A stretch of DNA of 64,000 bases, taken from NCBI RefSeq assembly GCF_029029505.1, contig NZ_JAKJSD010000010.1, positions 101,322-165,321 of the forward strand, read 5' to 3'. The notes under the pieces were generated by a model that saw only the letters and a program-made list of their open reading frames with translations, was not told the origin of the DNA and did not search any database. This document shows, in pieces, positions 48,354 to 56,816 of this stretch (position 1 is the first letter of the stretch; each line of letters begins with the position of its first letter). The translations under genes and the position numbers were made by a program. The DNA is from Ancylomarina sp. DW003. GTDB lineage: Bacteria; Bacteroidota; Bacteroidia; Bacteroidales; Marinifilaceae.

Positions 48354-48881
48354 CTAAACATCTCCAAGTTTTTCCCTCAATATTACCAAAGCTTGATGCA
48401 TTCTTTTCTCAATGGCTTTTACCGAAACATCCATCATTACAGCTATCTCTGCATATGTTTTTTTATCTATTCTATTCAGCATAAATACAACACGTTGTTT
48501 TTCCGGCAGATCAGCTATAGCATCATTTAATATCACTCTAAACTCTGATTCTTCCATAATATACTCAGGACTTTCAATATTTAGTTCATCAGGTATTTCC
48601 TGATGATATTTTAGTTTGACCTTCTGGTGTGAAACATGATTAAGGAATAAATTCTTAGCAACCGTGTAGACAAATGATTTAGCTTTTAGAAAAAGTACTT
48701 TCTTGCAATTCTCCCAAAGTTTAATAAAAGCTTCTTGCACAATATCCTCCGATACATCAGAATCACCACACTTGTAATAGATAAAATTATGGAGCAAAGG
48801 GGCATGTAAATTAAAAACCTTCTCGAACACCTTCGTTTTGCACAAGGATAAATTTGTATTTGTTTTATCTAATTCTTCCAC
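48354..48881 (-). CDS. ECF sigma factor paired with FecR
   Basis: A 175-residue FecI-like sigma factor. Region 2 (~18-85) includes DVSEDIVQEAFIKLWENCKK; region 4 (~110-170) includes LPEKQRVVFMLNRIDKKTYAEIAVMMDVSVKAIEKRMHQAL. It heads a sigma - FecR - TonB receptor unit that should respond to ligand binding outside the cell. Unusually, the gene is bracketed by a perfect 31-bp inverted repeat: one copy 7 bp past its stop, the other 227 bp before its start. No standard TAnnTTTG promoter is visible in the 227 bp upstream. Confidence 0.93.
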   Translation of the reverse strand: MEELDKTNTNLSLCKTKVFEKVFNLHAPLLHNFIYYKCGDSDVSEDIVQEAFIKLWENCKKVLFLKAKSFVYTVAKNLFLNHVSHQKVKLKYHQEIPDELNIESPEYIMEESEFRVILNDAIADLPEKQRVVFMLNRIDKKTYAEIAVMMDVSVKAIEKRMHQALVILREKLGDV

Positions 48882-49180
48882 AGATTTTCTTTTCGGTATA
48901 TAATAATAAGCCAGGTTTCACAAATTTTGTAAAATGCAAATTGAGCTCAATTTAAATTAATTTTTGAAGTAAATACCATTTTAAAAGATATTTATGCTTT
49001 TCCTAAAATCAAATACTGATAAACAGTACAAAGCATAGAATAACTTCTTTCTTAAAACTTAGAAATGTTCAAAATCTGAGAAGATTCCTCCATTTTCTTT
49101 AATGTAAAAGTAGGGTATTCAATACAACGCTTGTTTTAATAATAAATGCAACACAAGTCAAATTAAAAGTTTTTAATACT
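48882..49180. other. 299-bp divergent intergenic region
   Basis: AT-rich spacer between the ECF sigma gene (minus) and the HExxH lipoprotein gene (plus). Apart from the right copy of the 31-bp repeat it holds no ORF of note and no exact -7 box for either gene. Confidence 0.6.
49108..49138 (+). repeat. 31-bp inverted repeat, right copy
   Basis: An exact reverse complement of 48317-48347; the two copies are 760 bp apart and enclose only the ECF sigma gene. It ends 42 bp before the ATG of the lipoprotein gene. Each copy therefore points in the same direction relative to the gene outside the pair (fecR on the left, the HExxH protein on the right). Dyads: GTATT-n-AATAC at 49114-49124 and ACAA-n3-TTGT at 49124-49134. 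Confidence 0.9.
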
Positions 49181-50146
49181 ATGCTACTTCAGAAAAGGTT
49201 AAAATTATTGATAATTATTTTACTATCTCTACTAGTAATCAACACATTTAATGCTTGTGAAAAAGACGATGACACTGTAAAGCCAGAAAAGAAAGAAACC
49301 TCTGACAAACCTAAAGAAGATAAAAAAGAACAGGATGATGAAGAAGATGGTATCACACTCTATTCTGTAGATGGATACAACATAACAAAAAAAACAGATT
49401 ATAAGGTTTCGGGTAAACTTTTAGAATTACAAAAGGATAGTAAAAAGCATACTGAGATATGGAATTTAGTCAGTAAGATTATTCCTAAAGGCTATATGAC
49501 TTTCTTCAACGAATACCTCATCATCACAGGAGAGGAAAGCGGAGTAGCTGGTTTTGTTGTTCAAACAAGAGAAGATCTTACAAAATGGAAAATTGGAGTA
49601 GCTATAGACATGGCTTATCAAGGCGGTTTTAATACAGATGGTGAATTATCATATACAATCATTCATGAATTTGGTCATACACTAACTCTTAATAATGTAC
49701 AAGTAGATTCTAAAAGAAATTCAGATAACTGTTCCAATTATTTCACAGGTGAAGGGTGTGCAAAGGAAGGATCATATATAAATGTCCTTTTCCAAAAATT
49801 CTGGAAAGATATTCATGATCAATTCCTCGATACAGGAGATGATGAAAGTAAAAAACAAGCTTTTTACGAGAAATACAAAGACAGGTTTGTGACACAATAT
49901 GCCTCAACAAATCCTGGAGAGGACATTGCTGAAGTTTTTACTCATTTTGTGATAAAGGACAAACCAACAGGGAATACCATAGCAAATCAGAAAGTTAAAA
50001 TTCTTTATGAATATCCCGAATTAATTGAGCTAAGAAATCATATTCGAGAATCATTAAGAATTGGAACTAAATCTAAATCAGCACCTGTAATTAAAGTATG
50101 GAAACGAGGTTCTACAATCGGTAAGAAAGGGCAGAAAAGGTCTTGA
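49181..50146 (+). CDS. Putative zinc metalloprotease lipoprotein (HEFGH)
   Basis: A 321-residue protein with a lipoprotein signal (LKLLIIILLSLLVINTFNAC, lipid Cys at ~26) and a highly acidic/basic tether. A zinc-peptidase motif, IIHEFGHTLTLNN, lies near residue 165, with a possible third ligand or helper in EDIAEVFTHFVIKD near 250. Four Cys residues are present, including two in NCSNYFTGEGC. It should sit on the outer membrane or cell surface. Its promoter region carries the 31-bp element shared with fecR, so it is probably in the same ECF regulon. The family is not recognised precisely. Confidence 0.75.
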   Translation: MLLQKRLKLLIIILLSLLVINTFNACEKDDDTVKPEKKETSDKPKEDKKEQDDEEDGITLYSVDGYNITKKTDYKVSGKLLELQKDSKKHTEIWNLVSKIIPKGYMTFFNEYLIITGEESGVAGFVVQTREDLTKWKIGVAIDMAYQGGFNTDGELSYTIIHEFGHTLTLNNVQVDSKRNSDNCSNYFTGEGCAKEGSYINVLFQKFWKDIHDQFLDTGDDESKKQAFYEKYKDRFVTQYASTNPGEDIAEVFTHFVIKDKPTGNTIANQKVKILYEYPELIELRNHIRESLRIGTKSKSAPVIKVWKRGSTIGKKGQKRS

Positions 50147-50210
50147 AGTTAGTATTAACCTACTCTTCAAATTTGATTCTTTTTTTAGGGGATTAAGAAT
50201 CATAAAAGTT

Positions 50211-50237
50211 ATCATCCCAGTGTTCAACTGGGATGAT
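50211..50237 (+). terminator. Hairpin after the HEFGH lipoprotein gene
   Basis: A perfect 11-bp stem (ATCATCCCAGT / ACTGGGATGAT) with a 5-nt loop. It is followed by TCTTCATTC, a weak U tract. A second, weaker GATTCTT/AAGAATC hairpin precedes it at 50175-50201. Confidence 0.65.
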
Positions 50238-50285
50238 TCTTCATTCAAGTCCAAACATAATAATACTATACCTTAACCAATATAC

Positions 50286-50765
50286 ATGAAAACCATAGGA
50301 TTAATAATTGCAGTTATGCTATTCAGCTGTTCTGCTTTTCAAAAAGCTGAGTACGCCAAACAGTCTAACTTGATTTCCTTAATTAAATCAAGATGCAGAG
50401 GAAATTGTCCTGTTTATGAACTCAATATAAACTCTAAGGGAGAAGCAGTATATCATGGCATCTCAAATGTAAATAACAAAGGTGTTTTTAAATTCAAACT
50501 GAGTAAACTAGAGTTAGAGGAGCTGGAAGAGCTCTTTGAAGATTTGAATTTCTTAAAGGTAAAACTTCATATAAAAACAAAATACAGAGATGTTCCTTAT
50601 ACAACGCTTAAATACAAAGGAAAATCGCACTACTACCGTTCTTCCTGGGAATCATCTCCTTTTAAGAGTATTGTAGAAAGGCTAGATAACTTAATACACG
50701 AAAATGTATCTACATATAATAAGAAAAAACATCACAAACTGACATCAATACTCATTGAACGCTAG
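50286..50765 (+). CDS. DUF6438-like lipoprotein
   Basis: A 159-residue protein with a short lipoprotein signal (MKTIGLIIAVMLFSC, Cys15). The body starts SRCRGNCPVYELNINSKGEAVYHG, the pattern of DUF6438 (CP-Y-l-i...dG-v-Y-G), a small beta/alpha domain of unknown function. The end is strongly basic (YNKKKHHKL). Located between the metalloprotease-like gene and the dlt-like operon with no evident link to either. Confidence 0.72.
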   Translation: MKTIGLIIAVMLFSCSAFQKAEYAKQSNLISLIKSRCRGNCPVYELNINSKGEAVYHGISNVNNKGVFKFKLSKLELEELEELFEDLNFLKVKLHIKTKYRDVPYTTLKYKGKSHYYRSSWESSPFKSIVERLDNLIHENVSTYNKKKHHKLTSILIER

Positions 50766-50849
50766 ATATTCATTCTAATGATGTTTACAAAACAATATTT
50801 TTCATCTAAATAATTCATTAACGACAATAATACCAAGTGACCTCTCATC

Positions 50850-52352
50850 ATGCATAGACACAATTTACTCACTCAAATTCTTAAAGGGATTCAGAATCAC
50901 CAAAATAGAAATGCTTTTTTCATTGATGGTAAAAATTACACTTACAAAGTTTTAGCAGAACGAATTAGTGGAATTCTAAAAGAAATCAGACATAACACAG
51001 GAAAATACCCACAATGTATCGGAATAGTTGAAAAGGATGATATTGAAACTTACGCTAGTTTAATTGCTGTACTTCTATCAGGTAATACTTACGTTATTCT
51101 TAACCCTCATAATCCTGAAGACAGGAATTATACGATTATTGAATCAACCGATATACAGCTCATTCTGCAATCTGATAAATCAATAATAAGTATTGAATAT
51201 CCAAAACATATAAAAACAATCTACACACAGAGTCTGAGTTCAAGCACAGCTCTCAATGAATTGTATAAAATACCCGAAGAAAATGATAATGCTTATATCA
51301 TTTTCACATCAGGTAGTACAGGTGTACCCAAAGGGGTTCCAATTACACACCGCAATTTAAATTCTTTTTATTCTGCATATTCTGATCTCAATTTCGAATT
51401 GGATAAGAATGACAGAATGCTCCAGATGTTCGATCTATGTTTTGATGTTTCAGTCGTATCAACCCTTTACCCATTAACACTTGGTGCCTGTATTTATACG
51501 GTACCGCAAGATGGTGTAAAATACACTCATGTATACGAATTACTTGAGGATGAAGACCTGACTTTCGCGGCCATTGCTCCATCACTTCTTTCTTATTTGC
51601 AACCCTATTTCGAAGAGATTCAGCTACCAAAACTAAAATATTTGATTCTCACTGCTGAAGCTTCAAATTGGGATTTACTTTCTCAATTTACAGCCTGTAC
51701 CCCCAATGCTGAATATATTAATCTCTACGGACCAACAGAAGGAACAATATATTGTACAGCCTATAGGGTAAATCCTAATCAAATTGACACTTACAACGGA
51801 ATGCTAGCCATCGGTCAAGCTTTTAAAAATATGCATGCCATAATTGTCGACGATAATCTAAAAGAGGTTACGCAAGGTGAAAAGGGTGAGCTTTGCATTG
51901 CAGGATCACAGTTAATGAATGGCTATTGGAAAGATGTGAACAAAACAAATGAGGTTTTTGTTAATCTCGATTGTTTTGGTGTGACAACTCGCTACTATAA
52001 AACAGGTGATATCTGCTTTGTAGATGATAAAAAATGTATTCACTATTGCGGGAGGAAGGATTACCAGGTTCAAATACAAGGTTTCCGAGTAGAACTTAAT
52101 GAAATTGAGCACACTGTTAGACAATATCATTCAAAAGGATCAAATGTTGTAGTAGCAAAACCCAATCAATTAGGCAATCAGGAGCTACATCTTTTTCTCG
52201 AAAAATATGAAGGTAATGATTCAAATCTTTTCGAATACTTAAAAGAAAAACTCCCCATTTATATGTGTCCCAAAAAGATATACGAAATTAGTGAACTACC
52301 ATTAAATACAAGCGGTAAGGTAGACAGAAAGAAATTATTACAATTAATATAA
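50850..52352 (+). CDS. DltA-like amino-acid/acyl adenylation enzyme
   Basis: A 500-residue ANL-superfamily enzyme that should activate a carboxylic acid with ATP and load it on the carrier protein encoded next. Core motifs: A3 IIFTSGSTGVPKGVP (150-164), A5 NLYGPTEGTIYCT near 289, A7 YKTGDI, A8 KDYQVQIQGFRVEL, and A10 Lys490 in PLNTSGKVDRKKL. Length and the short C-terminal domain fit DltA (D-alanine ligase), but the pocket cannot be read with confidence, so the acid could be another amino acid. The carrier gene follows after 15 bp. Confidence 0.88.
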   Translation: MHRHNLLTQILKGIQNHQNRNAFFIDGKNYTYKVLAERISGILKEIRHNTGKYPQCIGIVEKDDIETYASLIAVLLSGNTYVILNPHNPEDRNYTIIESTDIQLILQSDKSIISIEYPKHIKTIYTQSLSSSTALNELYKIPEENDNAYIIFTSGSTGVPKGVPITHRNLNSFYSAYSDLNFELDKNDRMLQMFDLCFDVSVVSTLYPLTLGACIYTVPQDGVKYTHVYELLEDEDLTFAAIAPSLLSYLQPYFEEIQLPKLKYLILTAEASNWDLLSQFTACTPNAEYINLYGPTEGTIYCTAYRVNPNQIDTYNGMLAIGQAFKNMHAIIVDDNLKEVTQGEKGELCIAGSQLMNGYWKDVNKTNEVFVNLDCFGVTTRYYKTGDICFVDDKKCIHYCGRKDYQVQIQGFRVELNEIEHTVRQYHSKGSNVVVAKPNQLGNQELHLFLEKYEGNDSNLFEYLKEKLPIYMCPKKIYEISELPLNTSGKVDRKKLLQLI

Positions 52353-52367
52353 AAAGAAATAATTATA

Positions 52368-52610
52368 ATGGAATTAAATCAAATACTAGAAGAAACTAAT
52401 CAGATTTTTAAACACGTATTAAACAATCCAAACATTTGCTTAACAAGTACAACAACTGCCAGCGATATTGATGAATGGGATTCTTTAAATAATATCAGAT
52501 TAATTGCTGATGTAGAGCAGCATTTTAATGTAAAATTTAAACTTCGTGAAATTCTTAAACTCAAAAATGTTGGAGAATTGTGTGAGGGTGTTCAAAAGAA
52601 AATTGCTTAA
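52368..52610 (+). CDS. Acyl/peptidyl carrier protein (DltC-like)
   Basis: An 80-residue four-helix carrier. The phosphopantetheine attachment is Ser39 in DEWDSLNNIRLI; the size and acidic surface match DltC and related ACPs. It carries the acid activated by the adenylation enzyme as a thioester and hands it to the MBOAT protein encoded 6 bp downstream. Confidence 0.9.
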   Translation: MELNQILEETNQIFKHVLNNPNICLTSTTTASDIDEWDSLNNIRLIADVEQHFNVKFKLREILKLKNVGELCEGVQKKIA

Positions 52611-52616
52611 AAGATT

Positions 52617-54056
52617 ATGATATTTAATTCTTGGGAGTTTGCCTCCCTTTTCATTCTTGTTTTTGGTGTCTTTTATGCCATAGTACCTCAATTAAGAAAA
52701 TGGGTCTTACTCATTGCTAGTGTTATATTCATTGGATTTAACCATTGGGGATATTTAGCTCTTGCTGTTTCAACTGCATTTTTAACCTTTGGTTCTGGTA
52801 TTTGGATCGACAAATACAGTGATGACAAACGAAGGCAACGTATATTCACATTTAGCTTAGTAGCTCATCTGGCTATTTTGATTTTTTTCAAATATTTTGG
52901 TTTTCTTGAGGCTAATGTTGGGGCATTCATCAAGATCTTAGGATTTAAATGGGATCCTACAATTACAAACGTTTTTCTTCCGCTAGGAATCTCTTTTTAT
53001 ATTTTCCAATCCATCTCCTACTTAATTGAAGTGTACTGGGAGGAACAGGAAGCCGAAAGAAATCTACCAGATTTCATGCTTTACATGCTATTTTTCATGA
53101 AATTCTTGTCAGGTCCCATTGAGCGTCCTGGCAATTTTCTTCCTCAGGTAAAAGCAAAAAAAGTATTCAACTATACTCAAACCAGTTATGGTCTAAGATT
53201 AATTGCTATTGGTTTATTTAAAAAACTTATCATAGCAAATCATCTGGCTGGAGTTTTAAATGAGGTTTTTGCATCAGTTCAGGATTATTCTGGGGCTCAA
53301 CTTCTTGTAGCAACACTCATTTACCCCATTCAATTGTATGCTGATTTTTCAGGTTACACTGATATTGCAATTGGTGGAGCTGCCATTTTAGGTTATCAAC
53401 TCTCACCTAACTTCAATCGACCATTTATTGCAGAAACCATTACCGATTTTTGGCGACGCTGGCATATGAGTCTTTCCTTTTGGGTGAAAGATTATATCTA
53501 TGAACCTCTAGCTTTCAATAAACGAAGTTGGGGAGTTTGGGGTATCAGCTATGCTCTCTTGGTTACTTTTATACTATTAGGCTTATGGCATGGTGATAGT
53601 TGGAATTTCATTATATATGGTGCCATTCAAGGTAGTGTCATCATTTATGAAATGCAGCGTACAAAATGGTGTTCACAATGGAGTAAATACCTATCTGGGA
53701 AATGGTTTAAAGTTTATAATATCATCAGAACCTATCTTATTTTTTCTGCGTCGCTCCTTTTTTTCAAAATTGAAAAATTTGCCGATGTTAGCTATGTACT
53801 CCGTCATCTGTTCGATGGAATCAGGGCCACTTATAAAGAAATTAACCTTGGCATGAGAGACCACAACATCATTGTTTTAAGCCTTGCCATTGGTTTAATG
53901 TTCTTTTACGAATATGCCAATAGCAAATGGGATCTTTGGGGTAAGTTAGAAAAAAGACCTCTGATTTTTCGATGGAGCTTTTACTATCTAGTTGTTTTTA
54001 TCATATTCTCATTTGGCGATTTTGGAGCAACCGATTTTATCTACCTACAGTTTTAA
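52617..54056 (+). CDS. MBOAT O-acyltransferase (DltB/AlgI type)
   Basis: A 479-residue membrane protein with about 11 helices. MBOAT motifs: RRWHMSLSFWVKDYIYEPL and, in the following block, LGLWHGDSWNFIIYGA with the catalytic His of WHG. FGSGIWIDK and GISFYIFQSISYLIEVYW are typical of the AlgI/DltB branch. It should take the acyl group from the carrier protein and pass it across the inner membrane to an acceptor outside. The start at 52617 and all spacings support one operon. Confidence 0.92.
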   Translation: MIFNSWEFASLFILVFGVFYAIVPQLRKWVLLIASVIFIGFNHWGYLALAVSTAFLTFGSGIWIDKYSDDKRRQRIFTFSLVAHLAILIFFKYFGFLEANVGAFIKILGFKWDPTITNVFLPLGISFYIFQSISYLIEVYWEEQEAERNLPDFMLYMLFFMKFLSGPIERPGNFLPQVKAKKVFNYTQTSYGLRLIAIGLFKKLIIANHLAGVLNEVFASVQDYSGAQLLVATLIYPIQLYADFSGYTDIAIGGAAILGYQLSPNFNRPFIAETITDFWRRWHMSLSFWVKDYIYEPLAFNKRSWGVWGISYALLVTFILLGLWHGDSWNFIIYGAIQGSVIIYEMQRTKWCSQWSKYLSGKWFKVYNIIRTYLIFSASLLFFKIEKFADVSYVLRHLFDGIRATYKEINLGMRDHNIIVLSLAIGLMFFYEYANSKWDLWGKLEKRPLIFRWSFYYLVVFIIFSFGDFGATDFIYLQF

Positions 54057-54061
54057 TAAAT

Positions 54062-55063
54062 ATGCAGAATAAAAATATCATCACCTTTATTAAGAAAATT
54101 GGAGTTTTTCTCTTACCTGTGTTTGCTTTAATCATCTGGTATTTAAACTCTGATCCATTTAAAGTGATTCACACCTATAGAACTTACAGCAATCAACCTA
54201 TCGATTTAAATCAGGGATATATTAGCTGGCAAAGCTATTTAAACCACAAGGATAGCTTGAAATATGATTCGTTCATATTCGGAAATTCATGTACTATGGC
54301 TTATCCTACAACTTTGTGGAAGAATTATCTTCAAGGGGCTTCAGCAATTAGATTGAATGGTAATTCGGAATCTTTATACGCTATTCATAAAAAAATTAAA
54401 CGTTTGGATGAATTAGGTGTACCAATAAAGAATATTTTATTGCTATTGGATCACAACACTTTACGGAAATTAGCAAAAACCAATTCCCATTCCCGTATTT
54501 TGCATCCAGATGTCAGTCATATTAAACAAATTGAATTCCAAAAGGAATTTATGGCGGCTTTCTTCAATCCTGAGTTTCTTATACCCTATGTCGATTATAT
54601 GGTCTTTGGTAAATTTAGAAACTACATGAAGGGCATTATAATCACTAAAGATTATTATCGAAATAATCAGACAAACGATATAATCAATCCACGAGAACTG
54701 GAGATTGAACAACTGGGGCAATCATACTGGGACAATCATAAAAAAGAATTTCCTTTAAGATCTAATAAGCCCAAAGAATATGCTCAGGTTATTTTTAACA
54801 AACAAAATAAAATACTTAATGAGATTAATGAGATATTTAAAAAGCACCATACTAATTATCAAATCATTATTAACCCTGAATGGTCACAGAGAAAACTTAA
54901 CAATCTAGATCTTAAGCAACTGAAGTCATTATTTGATCCTGGACGAATACACAATTTCTCTGGAAAAAATCAATATACTCAAAACAAGACATATTTTTAC
55001 GAGAAAAATCACTACAGACCACTACTTGGAAAAATAATTCTTCAAGAAATATACAAGCAATAA
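54062..55063 (+). CDS. DltD/AlgX-like membrane-anchored SGNH-type protein
   Basis: A 333-residue protein with one N-terminal helix (about 10-28) and a periplasmic domain. FIFGNSCTMAYPTTLW near residue 72 has the nucleophile-type GNS of SGNH esterases, and the C-terminal FYEKNHYRPL has the His of the closing DxxH-like block. This fits DltD, the last-step partner of DltB. The ATG at 54062 is chosen, 5 bp after the MBOAT stop; the same frame is open earlier from 53972, but that part overlaps the MBOAT gene. The exact role (transferase or editing thioesterase) is unknown. Confidence 0.8.
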   Translation: MQNKNIITFIKKIGVFLLPVFALIIWYLNSDPFKVIHTYRTYSNQPIDLNQGYISWQSYLNHKDSLKYDSFIFGNSCTMAYPTTLWKNYLQGASAIRLNGNSESLYAIHKKIKRLDELGVPIKNILLLLDHNTLRKLAKTNSHSRILHPDVSHIKQIEFQKEFMAAFFNPEFLIPYVDYMVFGKFRNYMKGIIITKDYYRNNQTNDIINPRELEIEQLGQSYWDNHKKEFPLRSNKPKEYAQVIFNKQNKILNEINEIFKKHHTNYQIIINPEWSQRKLNNLDLKQLKSLFDPGRIHNFSGKNQYTQNKTYFYEKNHYRPLLGKIILQEIYKQ

Positions 55064-55113
55064 CTCAGATGTCCATTATTTTGAATCACACAATCTAAGC
55101 CTTGAGTTATTTT

Positions 55114-55146
55114 GAGGTAAAGAGGTAATTAGAACCTCTTTACTTC
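55114..55146. terminator. Terminator between convergent genes
   Basis: A 13-bp stem (GAGGTAAAGAGGT with ACCTCTTTACTTC, one G-T pair) with a 7-nt loop, between the dlt-like operon (plus) and the receiver-domain gene (minus). U tracts are short. Confidence 0.65.
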
Positions 55147-55151
55147 AGAAA

Positions 55152-55664
55152 TCACATAAACATTTTAGCAAAGAACAACCAAAAAATTAATACAGAACAT
55201 GCAACAAAAGAAATTCTTTTCAACCTAACTTTCGATTGAGTTTTTAATTCTTTAATCTCTCTTCTCAAACTTGTCATTTCTTTTAAATTTTTCAGGATCC
55301 GTTTCAGTTTTAGATGAAAAGCACTGTCTTTCACTACATAATCGACAATATGCATTGAAAACATATCAACTGCAATTTGAATATTTTTCTGTGCACTTAA
55401 CATGATCACCGGTAGGTTATTAAATTCTTGACTAATGACTTCAGCGACTTGATCTCCCGTTTTTATCCCTTCGTAATTCTCATTTAATGCAAAATCGAGA
55501 ATTACAATATCCGGTTCACAGTGTTTCAATCCTTTAAAAAATGAATATACATTGTGAAATGTCTTTATACGATAACCTTGTACTTCAAACCAAAGCTCCA
55601 AAGCGTGTGAAAAAACAGGATCATCATCCAGAAGGTAAACCAAATCCTTATTTGACTTTTTCAT
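55152..55664 (-). CDS. Receiver-domain protein with a C-terminal membrane helix
   Basis: A 170-residue response-regulator receiver: acidic pocket DDD at 13-15, phospho-acceptor Asp57 in VILDFAL, Ser90 and Lys112 in YVVKDSAF. After the receiver comes a charged coiled coil (about 121-148) and then a single hydrophobic helix (151-169), with no DNA-binding or enzyme domain. The protein would be fixed to the inner membrane by its tail. It is cotranscribed with the WecA/MraY-type transferase (11 bp gap), so it may control polymer synthesis by phosphorylation. Confidence 0.85.
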   Translation of the reverse strand: MKKSNKDLVYLLDDDPVFSHALELWFEVQGYRIKTFHNVYSFFKGLKHCEPDIVILDFALNENYEGIKTGDQVAEVISQEFNNLPVIMLSAQKNIQIAVDMFSMHIVDYVVKDSAFHLKLKRILKNLKEMTSLRREIKELKTQSKVRLKRISFVACSVLIFWLFFAKMFM

Positions 55665-55674
55665 ATCTTAATTA

Positions 55675-56781
55675 TTATAAAAAACGATTTTCATTAATTA
55701 AATTATTTCTTTTTGAAAGTAGCTGTCTCAATCGAAATAGAAAGAGCTTCGCTTGAAGTAAGCTAGGGTATTCAATAGCTAAGATTACTATTGTAAGCCC
55801 TGCAAATAAACCTTGCCAATTGTAATCATCCCTAAACCAGAAGATGAAAAACAGAATCAGAATATGAACAACGTATATACTTATCGCAGCTCGTGTATGA
55901 TTCATACCAGTTTTAGTTAGTAAATGATGAATGTGAGTTTTATCAGCTGAGAACGGTGACTTCCTTTTAATTAAACGTTGAATAGCAACTCGTATCATAT
56001 CGTAAGTTGGTACAATGATTAATCCCACAATAAAGTTTAACCTTTGTGGTCCACTGATAGTGAAATGTTCAACATTCTCCACAACAAGTATTTTTAAACA
56101 TAGATAGGCTGTCAAAAAACCAAGAATTAGAGACCCCGTATCCCCCATAAAAATGCTAGCCTTTCTAAAATTAAAAAACAAGAAAGCTAATAAAGCACCT
56201 GCCATTCCGAAACAAATGACATAATCAATTCTATTGTTTTGAGAGACAAATAAAAAGCCCATCACCATCATATTGATAAACCCCAGCCCCCCTGCTAAAC
56301 CATCAATACCATCTATCAGGTTAAAAGCATTGGTTATAGCAACAATGAAAAATACCGTAATCAAATACTGAAATATAATTGGTAATTCATGTATACCTAA
56401 AAAACCGTAAAAATTTGTGAATCTTAACCCCTGACTGGCAATAGCAAGACCTAATAGCAATTGAATTAATAAACGAAGAGAAGCTTTAAGGCTTATTATA
56501 TCATCCAATAGACCTGTACCAAGCAATACAAATAAACTCAGCATTAAAACTGATATGGTTCCACAGTTTTTTATACCAATACAAAATAGTATGGCAGAAA
56601 TTAAGCCTACAAAAATTGGTAAACCTCCAAGTGTTGGTGTTGGTGTCTCGTGTGAAGCCCTATGATTAGGTACATCTAACAAACCCTTTCTCTTAGAAAA
56701 ATATATCAGAAACGGAGTTAAGATTAAACAAACCGCAAAAGACAGCAGAAAAATAACTGGTATTTCGATATGAGTATTCAT
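55675..56781 (-). CDS. WecA/MraY-type phosphoglycosyl transferase
   Basis: A 368-residue polytopic enzyme that starts glycan synthesis by moving a sugar-phosphate from a UDP-sugar to undecaprenyl phosphate. Motifs: NAFNLIDGIDGLAGG, FMGDTGSLILGF and the cytoplasmic DKTHIHHLL, all typical of the WecA subgroup, which has the HIHH motif (MraY has other residues there). It belongs to the block with the DUF1972 glycosyltransferase upstream (35 bp) and the receiver protein downstream. Confidence 0.93.
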   Translation of the reverse strand: MNTHIEIPVIFLLSFAVCLILTPFLIYFSKRKGLLDVPNHRASHETPTPTLGGLPIFVGLISAILFCIGIKNCGTISVLMLSLFVLLGTGLLDDIISLKASLRLLIQLLLGLAIASQGLRFTNFYGFLGIHELPIIFQYLITVFFIVAITNAFNLIDGIDGLAGGLGFINMMVMGFLFVSQNNRIDYVICFGMAGALLAFLFFNFRKASIFMGDTGSLILGFLTAYLCLKILVVENVEHFTISGPQRLNFIVGLIIVPTYDMIRVAIQRLIKRKSPFSADKTHIHHLLTKTGMNHTRAAISIYVVHILILFFIFWFRDDYNWQGLFAGLTIVILAIEYPSLLQAKLFLFRLRQLLSKRNNLINENRFL

Positions 56782-56816
56782 CGTCTTATATTTTAAGTGT
56801 GTTTAATGAAATTGAT

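Noticed and set aside
48317..49138. The 31-bp inverted repeat as terminal repeats of an insertion sequence.
   Set aside because: The enclosed gene is an ECF sigma factor, with no transposase, and no target duplication was seen outside the repeats.
53972..54061. Longer frame for the DltD-like gene starting inside the MBOAT gene.
   Set aside because: It would overlap 85 bp of the MBOAT coding sequence; ATG 54062 gives a proper membrane anchor and operon spacing.
55762..55775. A 14-base match (TAGGGTATTCAATA) to the 31-bp repeat element.
   Set aside because: It lies inside the coding sequence of the WecA/MraY-type gene and the match stops on both sides; treated as chance.
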